Shown here: positions 1 through 8,099 of the stretch, in pieces | Layout: each line of letters begins with the position of its first letter | Numbering within the stretch: position 1 is the first letter of the stretch | Assembly: GCA_019637155.1 (NCBI GenBank) | Contig: JAHBWE010000005.1 | Coordinates: forward strand, 1 to 64,000 | Direction of reading: 5' to 3' | Length of the DNA: 64,000 nt | DNA from: Labilithrix sp. | GTDB taxonomy: Bacteria; Myxococcota_A; Polyangia; Polyangiales; Polyangiaceae | Position numbers and translations under genes: made by a program | Notes under the pieces: model-generated | Database searches by the model: none | What the model saw: the letters and a program-made list of their open reading frames with translations, nothing else | What the model was told of the DNA's origin: nothing

Positions 1-1
1 C

Positions 2-1270
2 GACGACGTCGAGATCACGACCGCGCAGCCCGGCACGAAGAAGGTCATCGACGCCGACGCGGACGCGGACGGCGACACGGTCTCGCTGCCCGGCGGCGTC
101 GACGTCGCGCGCGCGTCGCAGCAGGCCGCGACGCAGGCGAAGGCGCGCGGCCCCGTCCCGACGACGACCGCGCCGAACATCCCGGAGAAGGACCGCCCGC
201 GCGTCGACTCCTCCGCCGCGATCGACTCCTTCCTCTCGATGGCGGTGGCGGCGAAGGCGACGGACCTCATCATCGCGGCGGGCCGCCCCGTCCTCCTCCG
301 CGTCGCGTCCGATCTGCAGCAGCGCACCCAGAGCGTGCCCGCCGATCAGGTCGAGCGCATCGCGAAGGACATCGTGCCGGCGCGCCTCCGCGAGACGCTC
401 GAGAAGGAGGGCTCGTGCGAGTTCGCGGTCGAGCACCTCACCCACGGGCGCTTCCGCGTGAACGTGTCGCGCCAGCGCACGGGCGTGAAGCTCACGCTCC
501 GCGTCATCGCGAAGGAGCTGCCCACGCTCGCGTCGCTCGGCTTGCCCGAGGCGGTCGCCGCCGGCATCCGGCACGAGAGCGGCCTCGTCGTCATCGCGGG
601 TCCCGCCGGTCACGGCAAGTCGAGCACGCTCGCCGCGCTCGTCGACATGCTCAACCGCGAGTCGGCGAAGCACGTCGCGACGATCGAGGAGCCGATCGAG
701 CACGTGCATCCGCGGAAGAAGGGCTTCGTCAGCCAGCGCGACGTCGGCCTCCACACCCGCACGAAGGCGAAGGCCTTCCACAGCGCGCTCCGATCGGATC
801 CCGACGTCGTCGTCGTGCACGAGCTCCGCGACGTCGACTCGGTGCGCCTCGCGCTCACCGCGGCCGAGGGCGGACGGCTCGTCCTCGGCACGATGAACGC
901 GCCCGGTGCGGTCCAGGCGGCGGAGCGCATGCTGCGCATGTTCGGCCCCACCGAGCACGCGTGGGCGCGCGCCGCGCTCGCGTCGACGCTGCGCCTCGTC
1001 GTCGGGCAGCAGCTCGTGCCGAGCGCCGATCGCACCCGTCTCCACGCGGCGGTGGAGCTCCTCCCCGCCTCGGTCGCGCTCTGGGGCGCGATCAAGCAGG
1101 GACGTCTCCACGAGCTCGCGGGCGGGAAGGTGAGCGGGAAGGGCGTCGTCCACCTCGACAGCTCGCTCGCCGATCTCGTCCGCGCGCAGAAGGTCACGAT
1201 CGAGGTCGCGCGGCAGTACGCCGAGTCGCCGGTCGATCTCGACGCGCTCGTCGCCGGGAGGAGAGGCTAG
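2..1270 (+). CDS. PilT/PilB-type ATPase, 5' end outside window (partial)
   Basis: Secretion/type IV pilus ATPase of the PilT-like (GspE) superfamily, expected to hydrolyse ATP as a hexamer at the inner-membrane base of a pilus machine. The frame is open to the left edge, so the start lies upstream; 422 codons are visible. The first ~78 visible residues are Asp/Ala/Pro-rich linker, followed by the PilT-like N-terminal motif (TDLIIAAGRP). Walker A is GPAGHGKS at about visible residue 200, the Asp box is EEPIEHVHP, and Walker B is VVVVHELRD with its Glu kept. The usual TLHT His box reads GTMNA, so one normally conserved His is lost. The stop overlaps the GTG of the next ATPase by one base, indicating an operon. 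Family placement is solid; whether it drives retraction, extension or another process is unknown. Confidence 0.85.
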   Translation, partial: DDVEITTAQPGTKKVIDADADADGDTVSLPGGVDVARASQQAATQAKARGPVPTTTAPNIPEKDRPRVDSSAAIDSFLSMAVAAKATDLIIAAGRPVLLRVASDLQQRTQSVPADQVERIAKDIVPARLRETLEKEGSCEFAVEHLTHGRFRVNVSRQRTGVKLTLRVIAKELPTLASLGLPEAVAAGIRHESGLVVIAGPAGHGKSSTLAALVDMLNRESAKHVATIEEPIEHVHPRKKGFVSQRDVGLHTRTKAKAFHSALRSDPDVVVVHELRDVDSVRLALTAAEGGRLVLGTMNAPGAVQAAERMLRMFGPTEHAWARAALASTLRLVVGQQLVPSADRTRLHAAVELLPASVALWGAIKQGRLHELAGGKVSGKGVVHLDSSLADLVRAQKVTIEVARQYAESPVDLDALVAGRRG

Positions 1271-2349
1271 TGGCGAACATCGATCCGATCCTCGACGAGC
1301 TCGTGAAGCGCGGCGGGACCGATCTGCACCTCGCGGTGAACCAGCCTCCGCTCGGGCGCGTGCGCGGCGAGATCGCTCCGCTCCGCGATCAGCCCGTCAC
1401 GGCGAAGGAGCTCGAGGAGATGTTGCTCGAGCTCGTGACTCCGGCGCAGCGCCAGCGCCTCGCCGCCGACCTCGATCTCGACCTCGCGATCCAGTTCAAG
1501 GACGTCGCGCGCTTCCGCGCCAGCTACTACGTGAAGCACTCCGGCATCGCGGCGTCGTTCCGCCTCGTGCCGGCGCGCGTGCCCTCGCTCACGGAGCTCG
1601 GTCTCCCCGAGGTGGTGTGGCGCCTCGCCGATCGCCGCAGCGGCCTCGTCGTCGTCGCGGGCCCGGCCTGCGCGGGCAAGACGACCACGACCGCGGCGAT
1701 GGTCGATCACGTCAACAAGACGCGCCCCTGCCACGTGCTCACGCTCGAGAACCCGATCGAGTTCGTGCACGAGTCTCTCCGCGCGCAGATCACGCAGCGC
1801 GAGATCGGCACCCACGTCCCGACGTTCGCGTCCGCGCTGAGGAGCGCGCCGCGCGAGAACCCGGACGTCCTCGTCGTCTCGGACCTGCCGTCGACGGAGG
1901 ACGTCGAGCCGGTGCTGAAGCTCGCGAGCGACGGCGTGCTCGTCCTCCTCACCGTGCCGGCGAGCGGCAGCGCGGGGGCGCTCCAGCGCATCCTCGCGGG
2001 TGTGTCGCCGGAGCGGCACCCGCGCCTCCAGTCGCTGCTCGCGGACTGCCTCGCGGGCGTCGTCGTGCAGCATCTCCTCCCCGGCGCCGGCGGCAAGCCG
2101 CGCGTCGCGGCGCACGAGGTCCTCGTCGCGAACGCGGCCATCTCCGCCATCGTCCGCGACGGCAAGTACACCCGCGTCGCCGAGGCGCTCGTCGCCGGCT
2201 CCCCGCAAGGCATGCAGACGCTCGACGCCGACCTCGAGCGCCACCTCGGGTCGGGCGCGATCTCCGCCGAGACCGCCCTCGACCGCGCCCTCGACAAAGA
2301 GGCCTTCGCCGAGGTCGTCCGCCGCACGCGCCCCGACCTCGTCGACTAG
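1270..2349 (+). CDS. PilT-like ATPase paralogue with degenerate Walker B
   Basis: Second PilT-type ATPase of 359 residues, close to the usual PilT length. The GTG start overlaps the preceding TAG by one base. The N-terminal domain (GGTDLHLAVNQPP) and Walker A (GPACAGKT, about residue 131) are intact, and the Asp box is LENPIEFVHE. The Walker B/catalytic segment, normally DPDVILVGEMRD, is NPDVLVVSDLPS, so the catalytic Glu is replaced by Asp and the Arg is lost. The His box TLHT is TVPA. It probably binds nucleotide but may be hydrolysis-poor, perhaps acting with the upstream paralogue in a hetero-oligomer or as a regulator (inference). Its TAG shares a CTAG with the stop of the convergent gene. 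Confidence 0.85.
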   Translation: MANIDPILDELVKRGGTDLHLAVNQPPLGRVRGEIAPLRDQPVTAKELEEMLLELVTPAQRQRLAADLDLDLAIQFKDVARFRASYYVKHSGIAASFRLVPARVPSLTELGLPEVVWRLADRRSGLVVVAGPACAGKTTTTAAMVDHVNKTRPCHVLTLENPIEFVHESLRAQITQREIGTHVPTFASALRSAPRENPDVLVVSDLPSTEDVEPVLKLASDGVLVLLTVPASGSAGALQRILAGVSPERHPRLQSLLADCLAGVVVQHLLPGAGGKPRVAAHEVLVANAAISAIVRDGKYTRVAEALVAGSPQGMQTLDADLERHLGSGAISAETALDRALDKEAFAEVVRRTRPDLVD

Positions 2350-3590
2350 CCCTTCGCGACGCCGGCGCGGTCGAGCATGGCGTGGAGGAGGACGTTGCAG
2401 CCGGCTTCGATGTGCTCCGGCTTCGCGTCCTCGATCTCGTTGTGGCTGATGCCATCCTTGCAGGGGATGAAGACCATGCCCGCCGGCGCGAGGCGCGCCA
2501 TGTACACCGCGTCGTGGCCCGCGCCGCTGACCGCTTCCATGTACGAGTAGCCGAGCTCCTTCGCGCCCCGCTCGACCGCGTCGATGCAGCCCTTCTCGAA
2601 GGGGCACGGGGCGAAGTAGCTCACCTGCTCGAGGCTGATCTCGAGCTTCGAGTCCGCCGCCGTCTTCTCGATGAAGGCGCGGATCTCCTTGTCCATCGTG
2701 TCGAGCCGCTCCTGGTCGACGTTGCGGAGGTCGATCGAGAACTTCACGCGGCCGGGGATGACGTTGCGGCTGTTCGGGAAGGTCTGGACGAAGCCGACCG
2801 TGCCGCGACCGTACGGCGGGTAGCGGTTCGCGATCGCGACGACCTCCTGCATGATGCGCGTCGCGACCTGGAGCGCGTCCTTGCGGAGCGCCATCGGGGT
2901 CGGGCCCGCGTGCGCCTCCATGCCGTTCACGACGCAGTCGTACCAGCGGAGGCCGAGGACGCCGGTGACGACGCCGATCGTCTTGCCCGCGTCCTCGAGC
3001 ACCGGGCCTTGCTCGATGTGAGCCTCGAAGTACGCGCCGAGCGGGTGTTTGCCCGGCTCCTCGTCTCCGGCGTAGCCGATGCGACGGAGCTCCTCCTCGA
3101 CCGATTTGCCGTCGACGTCCTTCGCCGCGTACGCGTGCTCGAGCGTGAACGCGCCCGCGAAGACGCCGGAGCCCATCATGACGGGGACGAAGCGCGAGCC
3201 CTCCTCGTTCGTCCAGAAGATGACCTCGATCGGCGCCTCGGTCTCGATCTTCTTGTCGTTGAGCGTGCGCACGACCTCGATCCCGGCGAGCACGCCGTAG
3301 TTGCCGTCGAACTTGCCACCGGTGGGTTGCGTGTCGATGTGACTGCCGGTGGCGATCGGCGCGAGCTTGGGGTTCTTGCCCTCGCGGCGCATGAACACGT
3401 TGCCGATCTTGTCGATCGTCACCGTCATCCCGGCCTGCTTCGCCCACGAGACGACGAGGTCGCGCCCTTGCTTGTCGAGGTCCGTGAGCGCGAGGCGGCA
3501 GACGCCTCCCTTCGGGGTCGCGCCGATGCGCGCGAGCTCCATCAAGGAGGTCCAGAGCCGATCGCCGTTGATGGTGAGCTTCTGCGTCAT
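2346..3590 (-). CDS. Zn-dependent amidohydrolase, hydantoinase/carbamoylase family (M20)
   Basis: M20-superfamily enzyme of the N-carbamoyl-L-amino-acid hydrolase / allantoate amidohydrolase type, 414 residues (family norm ~410-420). It hydrolyses N-carbamoyl or ureido groups using two metal ions. Metal ligands visible in order are His and Asp in GSHIDTQPTGGKFDG, Glu in TNEEGSRF, His in EAHIEQGP, and the late His in SGAGHDA. It lacks an obvious signal peptide and is probably cytosolic. The ATG overlaps the stop of the upstream methyltransferase as ATGA, so translation is probably coupled. No hydantoinase, allantoinase or uracil-degradation gene is nearby, so the substrate (carbamoyl-amino acid, beta-ureidopropionate or allantoate) cannot be assigned. 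It is last of five closely spaced minus-strand genes. Confidence 0.88.
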   Translation of the reverse strand: MTQKLTINGDRLWTSLMELARIGATPKGGVCRLALTDLDKQGRDLVVSWAKQAGMTVTIDKIGNVFMRREGKNPKLAPIATGSHIDTQPTGGKFDGNYGVLAGIEVVRTLNDKKIETEAPIEVIFWTNEEGSRFVPVMMGSGVFAGAFTLEHAYAAKDVDGKSVEEELRRIGYAGDEEPGKHPLGAYFEAHIEQGPVLEDAGKTIGVVTGVLGLRWYDCVVNGMEAHAGPTPMALRKDALQVATRIMQEVVAIANRYPPYGRGTVGFVQTFPNSRNVIPGRVKFSIDLRNVDQERLDTMDKEIRAFIEKTAADSKLEISLEQVSYFAPCPFEKGCIDAVERGAKELGYSYMEAVSGAGHDAVYMARLAPAGMVFIPCKDGISHNEIEDAKPEHIEAGCNVLLHAMLDRAGVAKG

Positions 3591-4342
3591 GGGTCGATTG
3601 TAGCGGGGATCGCGGCGGCGTGGAGGGCGTCGAGGCGGGCGCGAGCGCGGGCGATGCGGACCGGCGAGCCCGTCTTTCGCCCCGCGATGAGGAGGTTGTG
3701 CGGCGTCACCGTCGGCGCGACGAGCTCCTCGACGCTCGTCTCGTAGCCGGCCGCCTCGAGGCGCAGCGCGCGCTCGAGATCGACCAGCGACGCGGCGATG
3801 CGGCGGCGGAGCAGATCGTCCGCGACGTAGCCGAGCCCCTCGACCGCGGCGGTCGCGCGTCGCCGGAACGGTACCGCGTCGCCGTAGCAACAAGGCACCA
3901 CCAGCACCGTGCGTGCGCCCGCGCGCGCGGCGCCGTCGAGCACGAGGTCGGCGGCGGGTCCACACGCGTGGAGCGCGACGACGACGTCGGGCTCCGGCGG
4001 CCACGCGTCCGCCGCCGCGACGTCGCTCGCGCGCACGTCGACCGGCACCTCACGTGTGAGCCGCTTCGCCGCCGCGCGGCACGCCGCGACGCGGCCCGCG
4101 TCGCGCTCGATGACGGTGAGCGCCCCCACCTCGAGCAGCTCCGCCGCGACGAGGCCGACGCTCGCCTTGCCCGCGGCCGCGTCGACGACGTGCGCGCCGC
4201 GGCGGACCTTCGCGATCCACGGCAAGAGCGCGTGGAGCTCGCGGCATTTCTGTTCGTCTTCCTTCCGCAGCCCCGCCCCCGGCGCGTCGATGAAGAGCCG
4301 AAGCACCGCCGCGCGCACGTCCTCGAGCGAGGGCGCGTTCAC
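3587..4342 (-). CDS. SAM-dependent methyltransferase (Methyltransf_32-like)
   Basis: Class I methyltransferase-like protein of 251 residues starting at GTG. The SAM-binding loop appears as VVDAAAGKASVG near residue 52, followed by an acidic strand end (VIERDAGR). The segment VVALHACGPAAD near residue 120 is typical of the Methyltransf_32 group, which includes tRNA and small-molecule methyltransferases. VVPCCYGD follows and could supply substrate-side cysteines. It starts six bases after the kinase stop and overlaps the amidohydrolase start by four bases (ATGA), so it belongs to the same operon. The substrate is not predictable from sequence. Confidence 0.75.
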   Translation of the reverse strand: MNAPSLEDVRAAVLRLFIDAPGAGLRKEDEQKCRELHALLPWIAKVRRGAHVVDAAAGKASVGLVAAELLEVGALTVIERDAGRVAACRAAAKRLTREVPVDVRASDVAAADAWPPEPDVVVALHACGPAADLVLDGAARAGARTVLVVPCCYGDAVPFRRRATAAVEGLGYVADDLLRRRIAASLVDLERALRLEAAGYETSVEELVAPTVTPHNLLIAGRKTGSPVRIARARARLDALHAAAIPATIDP

Positions 4343-4348
4343 CCGCGC

Positions 4349-6046
4349 TCACCCCAGCTCGCCGCGGAGGCGCTCGCGCAGCGCGTCCACGTCCGGGATG
4401 CGCAGGCGATCCGCCTCCACGTCGAGCTCGAGGCCGTAGCGGCCGATGACGGCGAAGAGCGTGAGCGGCGGCGAGCCGAGCTGCGCCTCGAGGTCGGCGA
4501 CGAGCTTCGACCACGCGATCGCGCCGTCCTCGCCCCACGCCAGCACGTGCATCAGCACCTGGTTCGCGATGCGCGCCGGCGAAGGAGCGTGCGCGAACGT
4601 CGCGCGGTGCGCGGTGTCGATGTCGCGGAACCGCGTCGCGAGCGACTTCAGGAGCGTCGCCATCCACGGCTTCAGCGCGGCGAGCTCCTGCTCGAGGACC
4701 TGCGACGTCACGACGAGGCACGTCGTCGCCTCCGCCGCGACGACGGTGGCGGTGCGCGCGCTCTTGGTGAGGATCGCCATCTCGCCGAACACGCCGCCGA
4801 CGCCGATCGTGTGCAGCACCTGCGGGCCGTTGCCGATCTCCTTCGAGACCTCGCAGCGGCCCTCCACCACGATGTACGCCGCGTCGCCCTCGTCGCCCTC
4901 CGCGACGATGATCTCGCCCTCGGCGAAGGTCTTGCGCGGGAACTCGGCGCCGCCGCGCATGAAGCGGACGACGTCCTCCTTCAGCGCCGCGACGGAGGGG
5001 TAGCGATCGGCGGGGTCCTTCGCCATCGCGCGCATCACGATGCGATCGAGCTCGAGCGGCACCGCGAGCTCGCCCGCGATCCGGCGCGGGCTGATCACCT
5101 GCGCCGCCTGCGCCATCAGCAGCGTCTCGAGGCGGTCCTTCGAGACGTAGGGCGGGCGGTGCGTGAGCAGCTCGTAGAGGAGCGCGCCGATGAGGAAGAC
5201 GTCCGAGCGCGCGTCGAGGGCCTTGCGATCGCCGCGCGCCTGCTCCGGCGACATGTAACAGGTGGTGCCGATGATCGAGTCGTCGGTCATCGACGGCGCG
5301 CCCGCCTTCGGGCGCTTCGACGGCGTGATCGCCTCCTCCGTCTTCACGATCTTCGCGATCCCCCAGTCCATCAGGAAGACCTGGCCGTACTCGCCGACCA
5401 TCACGTTCGCGGGCTTCAGGTCGCAATGGAGCACGCCCTTCGAGTGCGCGAAGGCGAGCGCGTCGCAGACGCGGGCGACGACGTCGAGGAGCATGTAGAG
5501 CGTCGCGGTGTCGGGGACTCCGCGGGGGAGCGCGTCCGCGATCGCCTGGAGCGTCTTGCCCTCGACGAGCTTCATCGTGAAATAGAGCTGCCCGTCGTTG
5601 CCCTCCGCGATGTCGTAGACCGGCACGATGTGGGGGTGATCGAGGAGGCCGGTGAGCCGCGCCTCGCGGAGGAACATCCGCACCGACTGCTCGTCCGCGC
5701 GGAGCTCGGGGTGCAGCGTCTTCATCGCGACGCGGCGCTCGAGCGCGCGATCGACCGCGACGTCGATCCGGCCCATCCCGCCCGAAGCGACGCGGCCCTC
5801 GACGACGAGGCGCGTAGCCGGCTCGAGGCGCACGAGCTCGAGGATCGACTGCGGCGGCATCTCCGACGCGACGAGGACTTCGCGCGGGCGCTCTTCGGCG
5901 AGGAGCGCTTCATTCCCGTCCGGCGTGGTGTCGGAGATGAGGCCCTGCTGCACGGAGCGCGCGACGACGATCGTGTTGTTGGGGTCCGCGGCCTCTTGCT
6001 TCTTCGGCCGCACGGTCGGCGCGTCGAGCTCGTCTTCCTTGCTCAT
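4349..6046 (-). CDS. Ser/Thr protein kinase with C-terminal cyclic-nucleotide-binding domain
   Basis: 565-residue kinase with a fused cNMP sensor. Kinase domain ~77-390: glycine loop GRVASGGMGRIDVAV, VAMK Lys near 109, HCDLKPAN near 207 (HCD rather than HRD), MDWG near 227 (DWG rather than DFG), then MSPEQA. HCD and DWG occur in other bacterial Hanks-type kinases, so activity is plausible. The cNMP-binding fold spans ~372-480, with the phosphate-binding cassette FGEMAILTKSARTATV keeping Glu and Arg, so ligand binding is likely. A C-terminal helical region (~480-565) is unassigned. No transmembrane helix is seen, so it is probably cytosolic. The ATG overlaps the GMC oxidoreductase stop (ATGA). 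The operon suggests kinase output is tied to the redox or amidohydrolase enzymes (inference). Confidence 0.88.
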   Translation of the reverse strand: MSKEDELDAPTVRPKKQEAADPNNTIVVARSVQQGLISDTTPDGNEALLAEERPREVLVASEMPPQSILELVRLEPATRLVVEGRVASGGMGRIDVAVDRALERRVAMKTLHPELRADEQSVRMFLREARLTGLLDHPHIVPVYDIAEGNDGQLYFTMKLVEGKTLQAIADALPRGVPDTATLYMLLDVVARVCDALAFAHSKGVLHCDLKPANVMVGEYGQVFLMDWGIAKIVKTEEAITPSKRPKAGAPSMTDDSIIGTTCYMSPEQARGDRKALDARSDVFLIGALLYELLTHRPPYVSKDRLETLLMAQAAQVISPRRIAGELAVPLELDRIVMRAMAKDPADRYPSVAALKEDVVRFMRGGAEFPRKTFAEGEIIVAEGDEGDAAYIVVEGRCEVSKEIGNGPQVLHTIGVGGVFGEMAILTKSARTATVVAAEATTCLVVTSQVLEQELAALKPWMATLLKSLATRFRDIDTAHRATFAHAPSPARIANQVLMHVLAWGEDGAIAWSKLVADLEAQLGSPPLTLFAVIGRYGLELDVEADRLRIPDVDALRERLRGELG

Positions 6047-7584
6047 GATCGCCGCGCGTAGGTCGACCAGTCCGACCGCATCCCCTGCGCCAACATCATC
6101 GCCACGCTCATGATCGGCAGCTGCGAGTTTACCCCGATGCTCGTCGGCAGGACGCTCCCGTCGCAGACGAAGAGGTTCTCGACCGCCCACGTCTCGCCGG
6201 TCGGCTTCACGACGCCGTCCTCCTTCCGCGCCGACATCTTCGCGGAGCCGAGCGGGTGGAACGCCATGCACTCCACGCGGCCGGCGGGGACCTTTCCTTC
6301 GAGGAGGTAGTCGAGCTCCGAGAGCTTCTTCGCGGTCGGGGCGCCGAAGACGGGCGTGAGCACCTCCTTCGCGCCGGCGGCGAACGCCATCTTCGCGAGG
6401 ATGTGGATCGCCTTGAAGAGGCGCTCGCGATCGCGCGCCGCCATGCGATAGAGCACGAGCGGCTCGCGCGAGATCCAGCGCCGGACCTGGCCGCCGCCGT
6501 CGTCGTGGACCATCCCGCCGAAGAAGGCGAGGTTCGGCATCTGCTTCACGAGCTTCCGGTGCGTGCGGCCGATGCCGGGGAACGCGGCCGCGAGCACGTT
6601 CACCGCGCTGTAGACGCCGTTGAGCCAGATGCCGTCGTGGAGGAAGTGATCGGTGTAGACGCTCTGGAGCGCGCCGTCCCAGCCGTCGACCTCCTCGTCG
6701 AAGAGCGCGCCGATGCGCACCGCGGGGTGGAGCGTCAGGTGGCGCCCGATGTGCACCGAGTCGAGGCCGCTCCTCCGGAGCAAGAGCGGCGTGTGCATCG
6801 AGCCGCACGCGACGACGACGACCTTCGCGCGCACGTCGAAGCGGACGCCGGGCTCGCCGGTGACGGCGTCGAGGAAGCGGCCGCGCACGCCGCGCGCGCG
6901 TCCGCCGGTGATGTCGATCCTCTCGACCAGCGCGTCGGACACGATCCTCGCGCCGCGCTCGACCGCGGCGGGGAGGAACGAGACGTCGACGCTCATCTTC
7001 GCGCCGTTGGGGCAGCCGAAGTTGCAGCGCGCCGCGCCCATGCAGCCCTTCGTGTTGCGGCGCATCGTCTTCATCGGGATGCCGAGCTTGTCGGCGCCCT
7101 CGACGAAGAGCTCCGTCGCGCGCGAGCGCATCCAGACCGGCACGTCCTCGACGTGGCAGATCTTCTCGACTTGCGAGAAGTAGGGATCGAGCCCCTCCGG
7201 CGTCATGCGATCGAGGCCGAGCGGCCCGCTCCAGACCTCGAGCACCTCCTCCGGGATCCGGAAGCACACCGCGCCGGTGAGCACGCTCGAGCCGCCGACA
7301 CATTTCCCGGCGAGGAGGCTGATGAGCGGCGTGTCGCCGAGGCCGAGCGCGACCGACATGCCGGCCTCGCGCGAGAGGCGCCGGAACGAGTGCGACGGCG
7401 TGAGCGCGCCGTACTCCTCGGGCGTGTAGTGACCGCCCTCCTCGAGGACGAGCACGCTCCGCCCGTCGCTCGCGAGCTCGCGCGCGAGGACGGAGCCGCC
7501 GGCGCCGGACCCGACGACGACGACGTCGACGCTCGCCGAGAACGGCGCCGTCTGCTCGCGCCCGCGGAGGACGGGGAGGGTCAA
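6043..7584 (-). CDS. GMC-family FAD-dependent oxidoreductase
   Basis: Glucose-methanol-choline family oxidoreductase, 513 residues. The Rossmann motif VVVGSGAGGSVLARELA lies near residue 20, GKCVGGSSVLTGAV is the second GMC signature, and the C-terminus holds HPLGSAKM and CDGSVLPTSIGVNSQLP, where the active-site His/Asn region of the family lies. A Cys cluster (CMGAARCNFGC near residue 165) resembles those of membrane-linked GMC dehydrogenases. I chose the TTG at 7584 because it gives the FAD motif a short natural lead and overlaps the upstream stop as TTGA; no better start lies nearby. Oxidation of an alcohol, sugar or sterol is likely; the substrate is unknown. The small upstream gene is probably its partner. 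Confidence 0.87.
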   Translation of the reverse strand: MTLPVLRGREQTAPFSASVDVVVVGSGAGGSVLARELASDGRSVLVLEEGGHYTPEEYGALTPSHSFRRLSREAGMSVALGLGDTPLISLLAGKCVGGSSVLTGAVCFRIPEEVLEVWSGPLGLDRMTPEGLDPYFSQVEKICHVEDVPVWMRSRATELFVEGADKLGIPMKTMRRNTKGCMGAARCNFGCPNGAKMSVDVSFLPAAVERGARIVSDALVERIDITGGRARGVRGRFLDAVTGEPGVRFDVRAKVVVVACGSMHTPLLLRRSGLDSVHIGRHLTLHPAVRIGALFDEEVDGWDGALQSVYTDHFLHDGIWLNGVYSAVNVLAAAFPGIGRTHRKLVKQMPNLAFFGGMVHDDGGGQVRRWISREPLVLYRMAARDRERLFKAIHILAKMAFAAGAKEVLTPVFGAPTAKKLSELDYLLEGKVPAGRVECMAFHPLGSAKMSARKEDGVVKPTGETWAVENLFVCDGSVLPTSIGVNSQLPIMSVAMMLAQGMRSDWSTYARRS

Positions 7585-8099
7585 GGCCGCGCCTCGTTCG
7601 CGACGTTCGCGATCGGGAGCGACGCCCCGCGCTTCCAGCGCTTGCGCTCGGGGCCGGGGTATCCGATCGCGCGCTGCTCTTCCTCCTCCTCGTAGAAGAT
7701 CATCGTCATGATCGTCTTGTAGGCGACGACGAGGAGCGGGAGCTGCCGCACCTTCGAGTGCTCGAGCCGCTCGAGGTGCGCGAGCCGATCGTCGACGCTC
7801 ATCTCGTCGAAGGTCCGGAAGCGGAAGAAGAGGAGCGGCGACCACCGGATGACGACGAGCATCAGGACGAGGCCGAAGCGCAGCGTCTTGCTCGCCGGGC
7901 TGATGAACGCGTCGACGTCGTCGACGAACGCGTCGAGCCGCTCGGGCGCGACCTCGCCGTCGGGCGAGAACATCGCCTCCGCGAGCGCGCGCACGACCGG
8001 CCGGTGACCGGGACGCAGCGTCGTGCGCGCGTAGTCCTTCGTGATCAGGCGAACAGGCTGCGGCAACGTGCCCAAGTATAGTAGGTTGCTGGTGGCCAT
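7581..8099 (-). CDS. Small GMC-associated protein (gluconate 2-dehydrogenase subunit 3-like)
   Basis: 172-residue protein encoded directly before the GMC oxidoreductase, with overlapping stop/start. Visible features are a hydrophobic stretch around residues 70-95 (FGLVLMLVVIRWSPLLFF), a later YKTIMTMIFYEEEEEQ and a terminal IGYPGPERKRW. Small helical proteins of this general character often partner or precede GMC dehydrogenases, resembling gluconate 2-dehydrogenase subunit 3. It may anchor, mature or export the oxidoreductase (inference). The ATG at 8099 lies within CCATGG, whose other strand provides the ATG of the divergent lipoprotein gene; TTG codons a few residues inside are alternatives. 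Confidence 0.6.
   Translation of the reverse strand: MATSNLLYLGTLPQPVRLITKDYARTTLRPGHRPVVRALAEAMFSPDGEVAPERLDAFVDDVDAFISPASKTLRFGLVLMLVVIRWSPLLFFRFRTFDEMSVDDRLAHLERLEHSKVRQLPLLVVAYKTIMTMIFYEEEEEQRAIGYPGPERKRWKRGASLPIANVANEARP

Noticed and set aside
1267..3447. Long Arg/Asp-rich minus-strand frame opposite the second PilT-like gene, and similar Arg/Pro-rich frames throughout
   Set aside because: They are antisense or off-frame shadows of well-supported genes, with no domain, signal or ribosome site.
4349..6046. Kinase called dead because HRD is HCD and DFG is DWG
   Set aside because: Asp, Asn and Lys of the active site are present and both variants are known in active-looking bacterial Hanks kinases.
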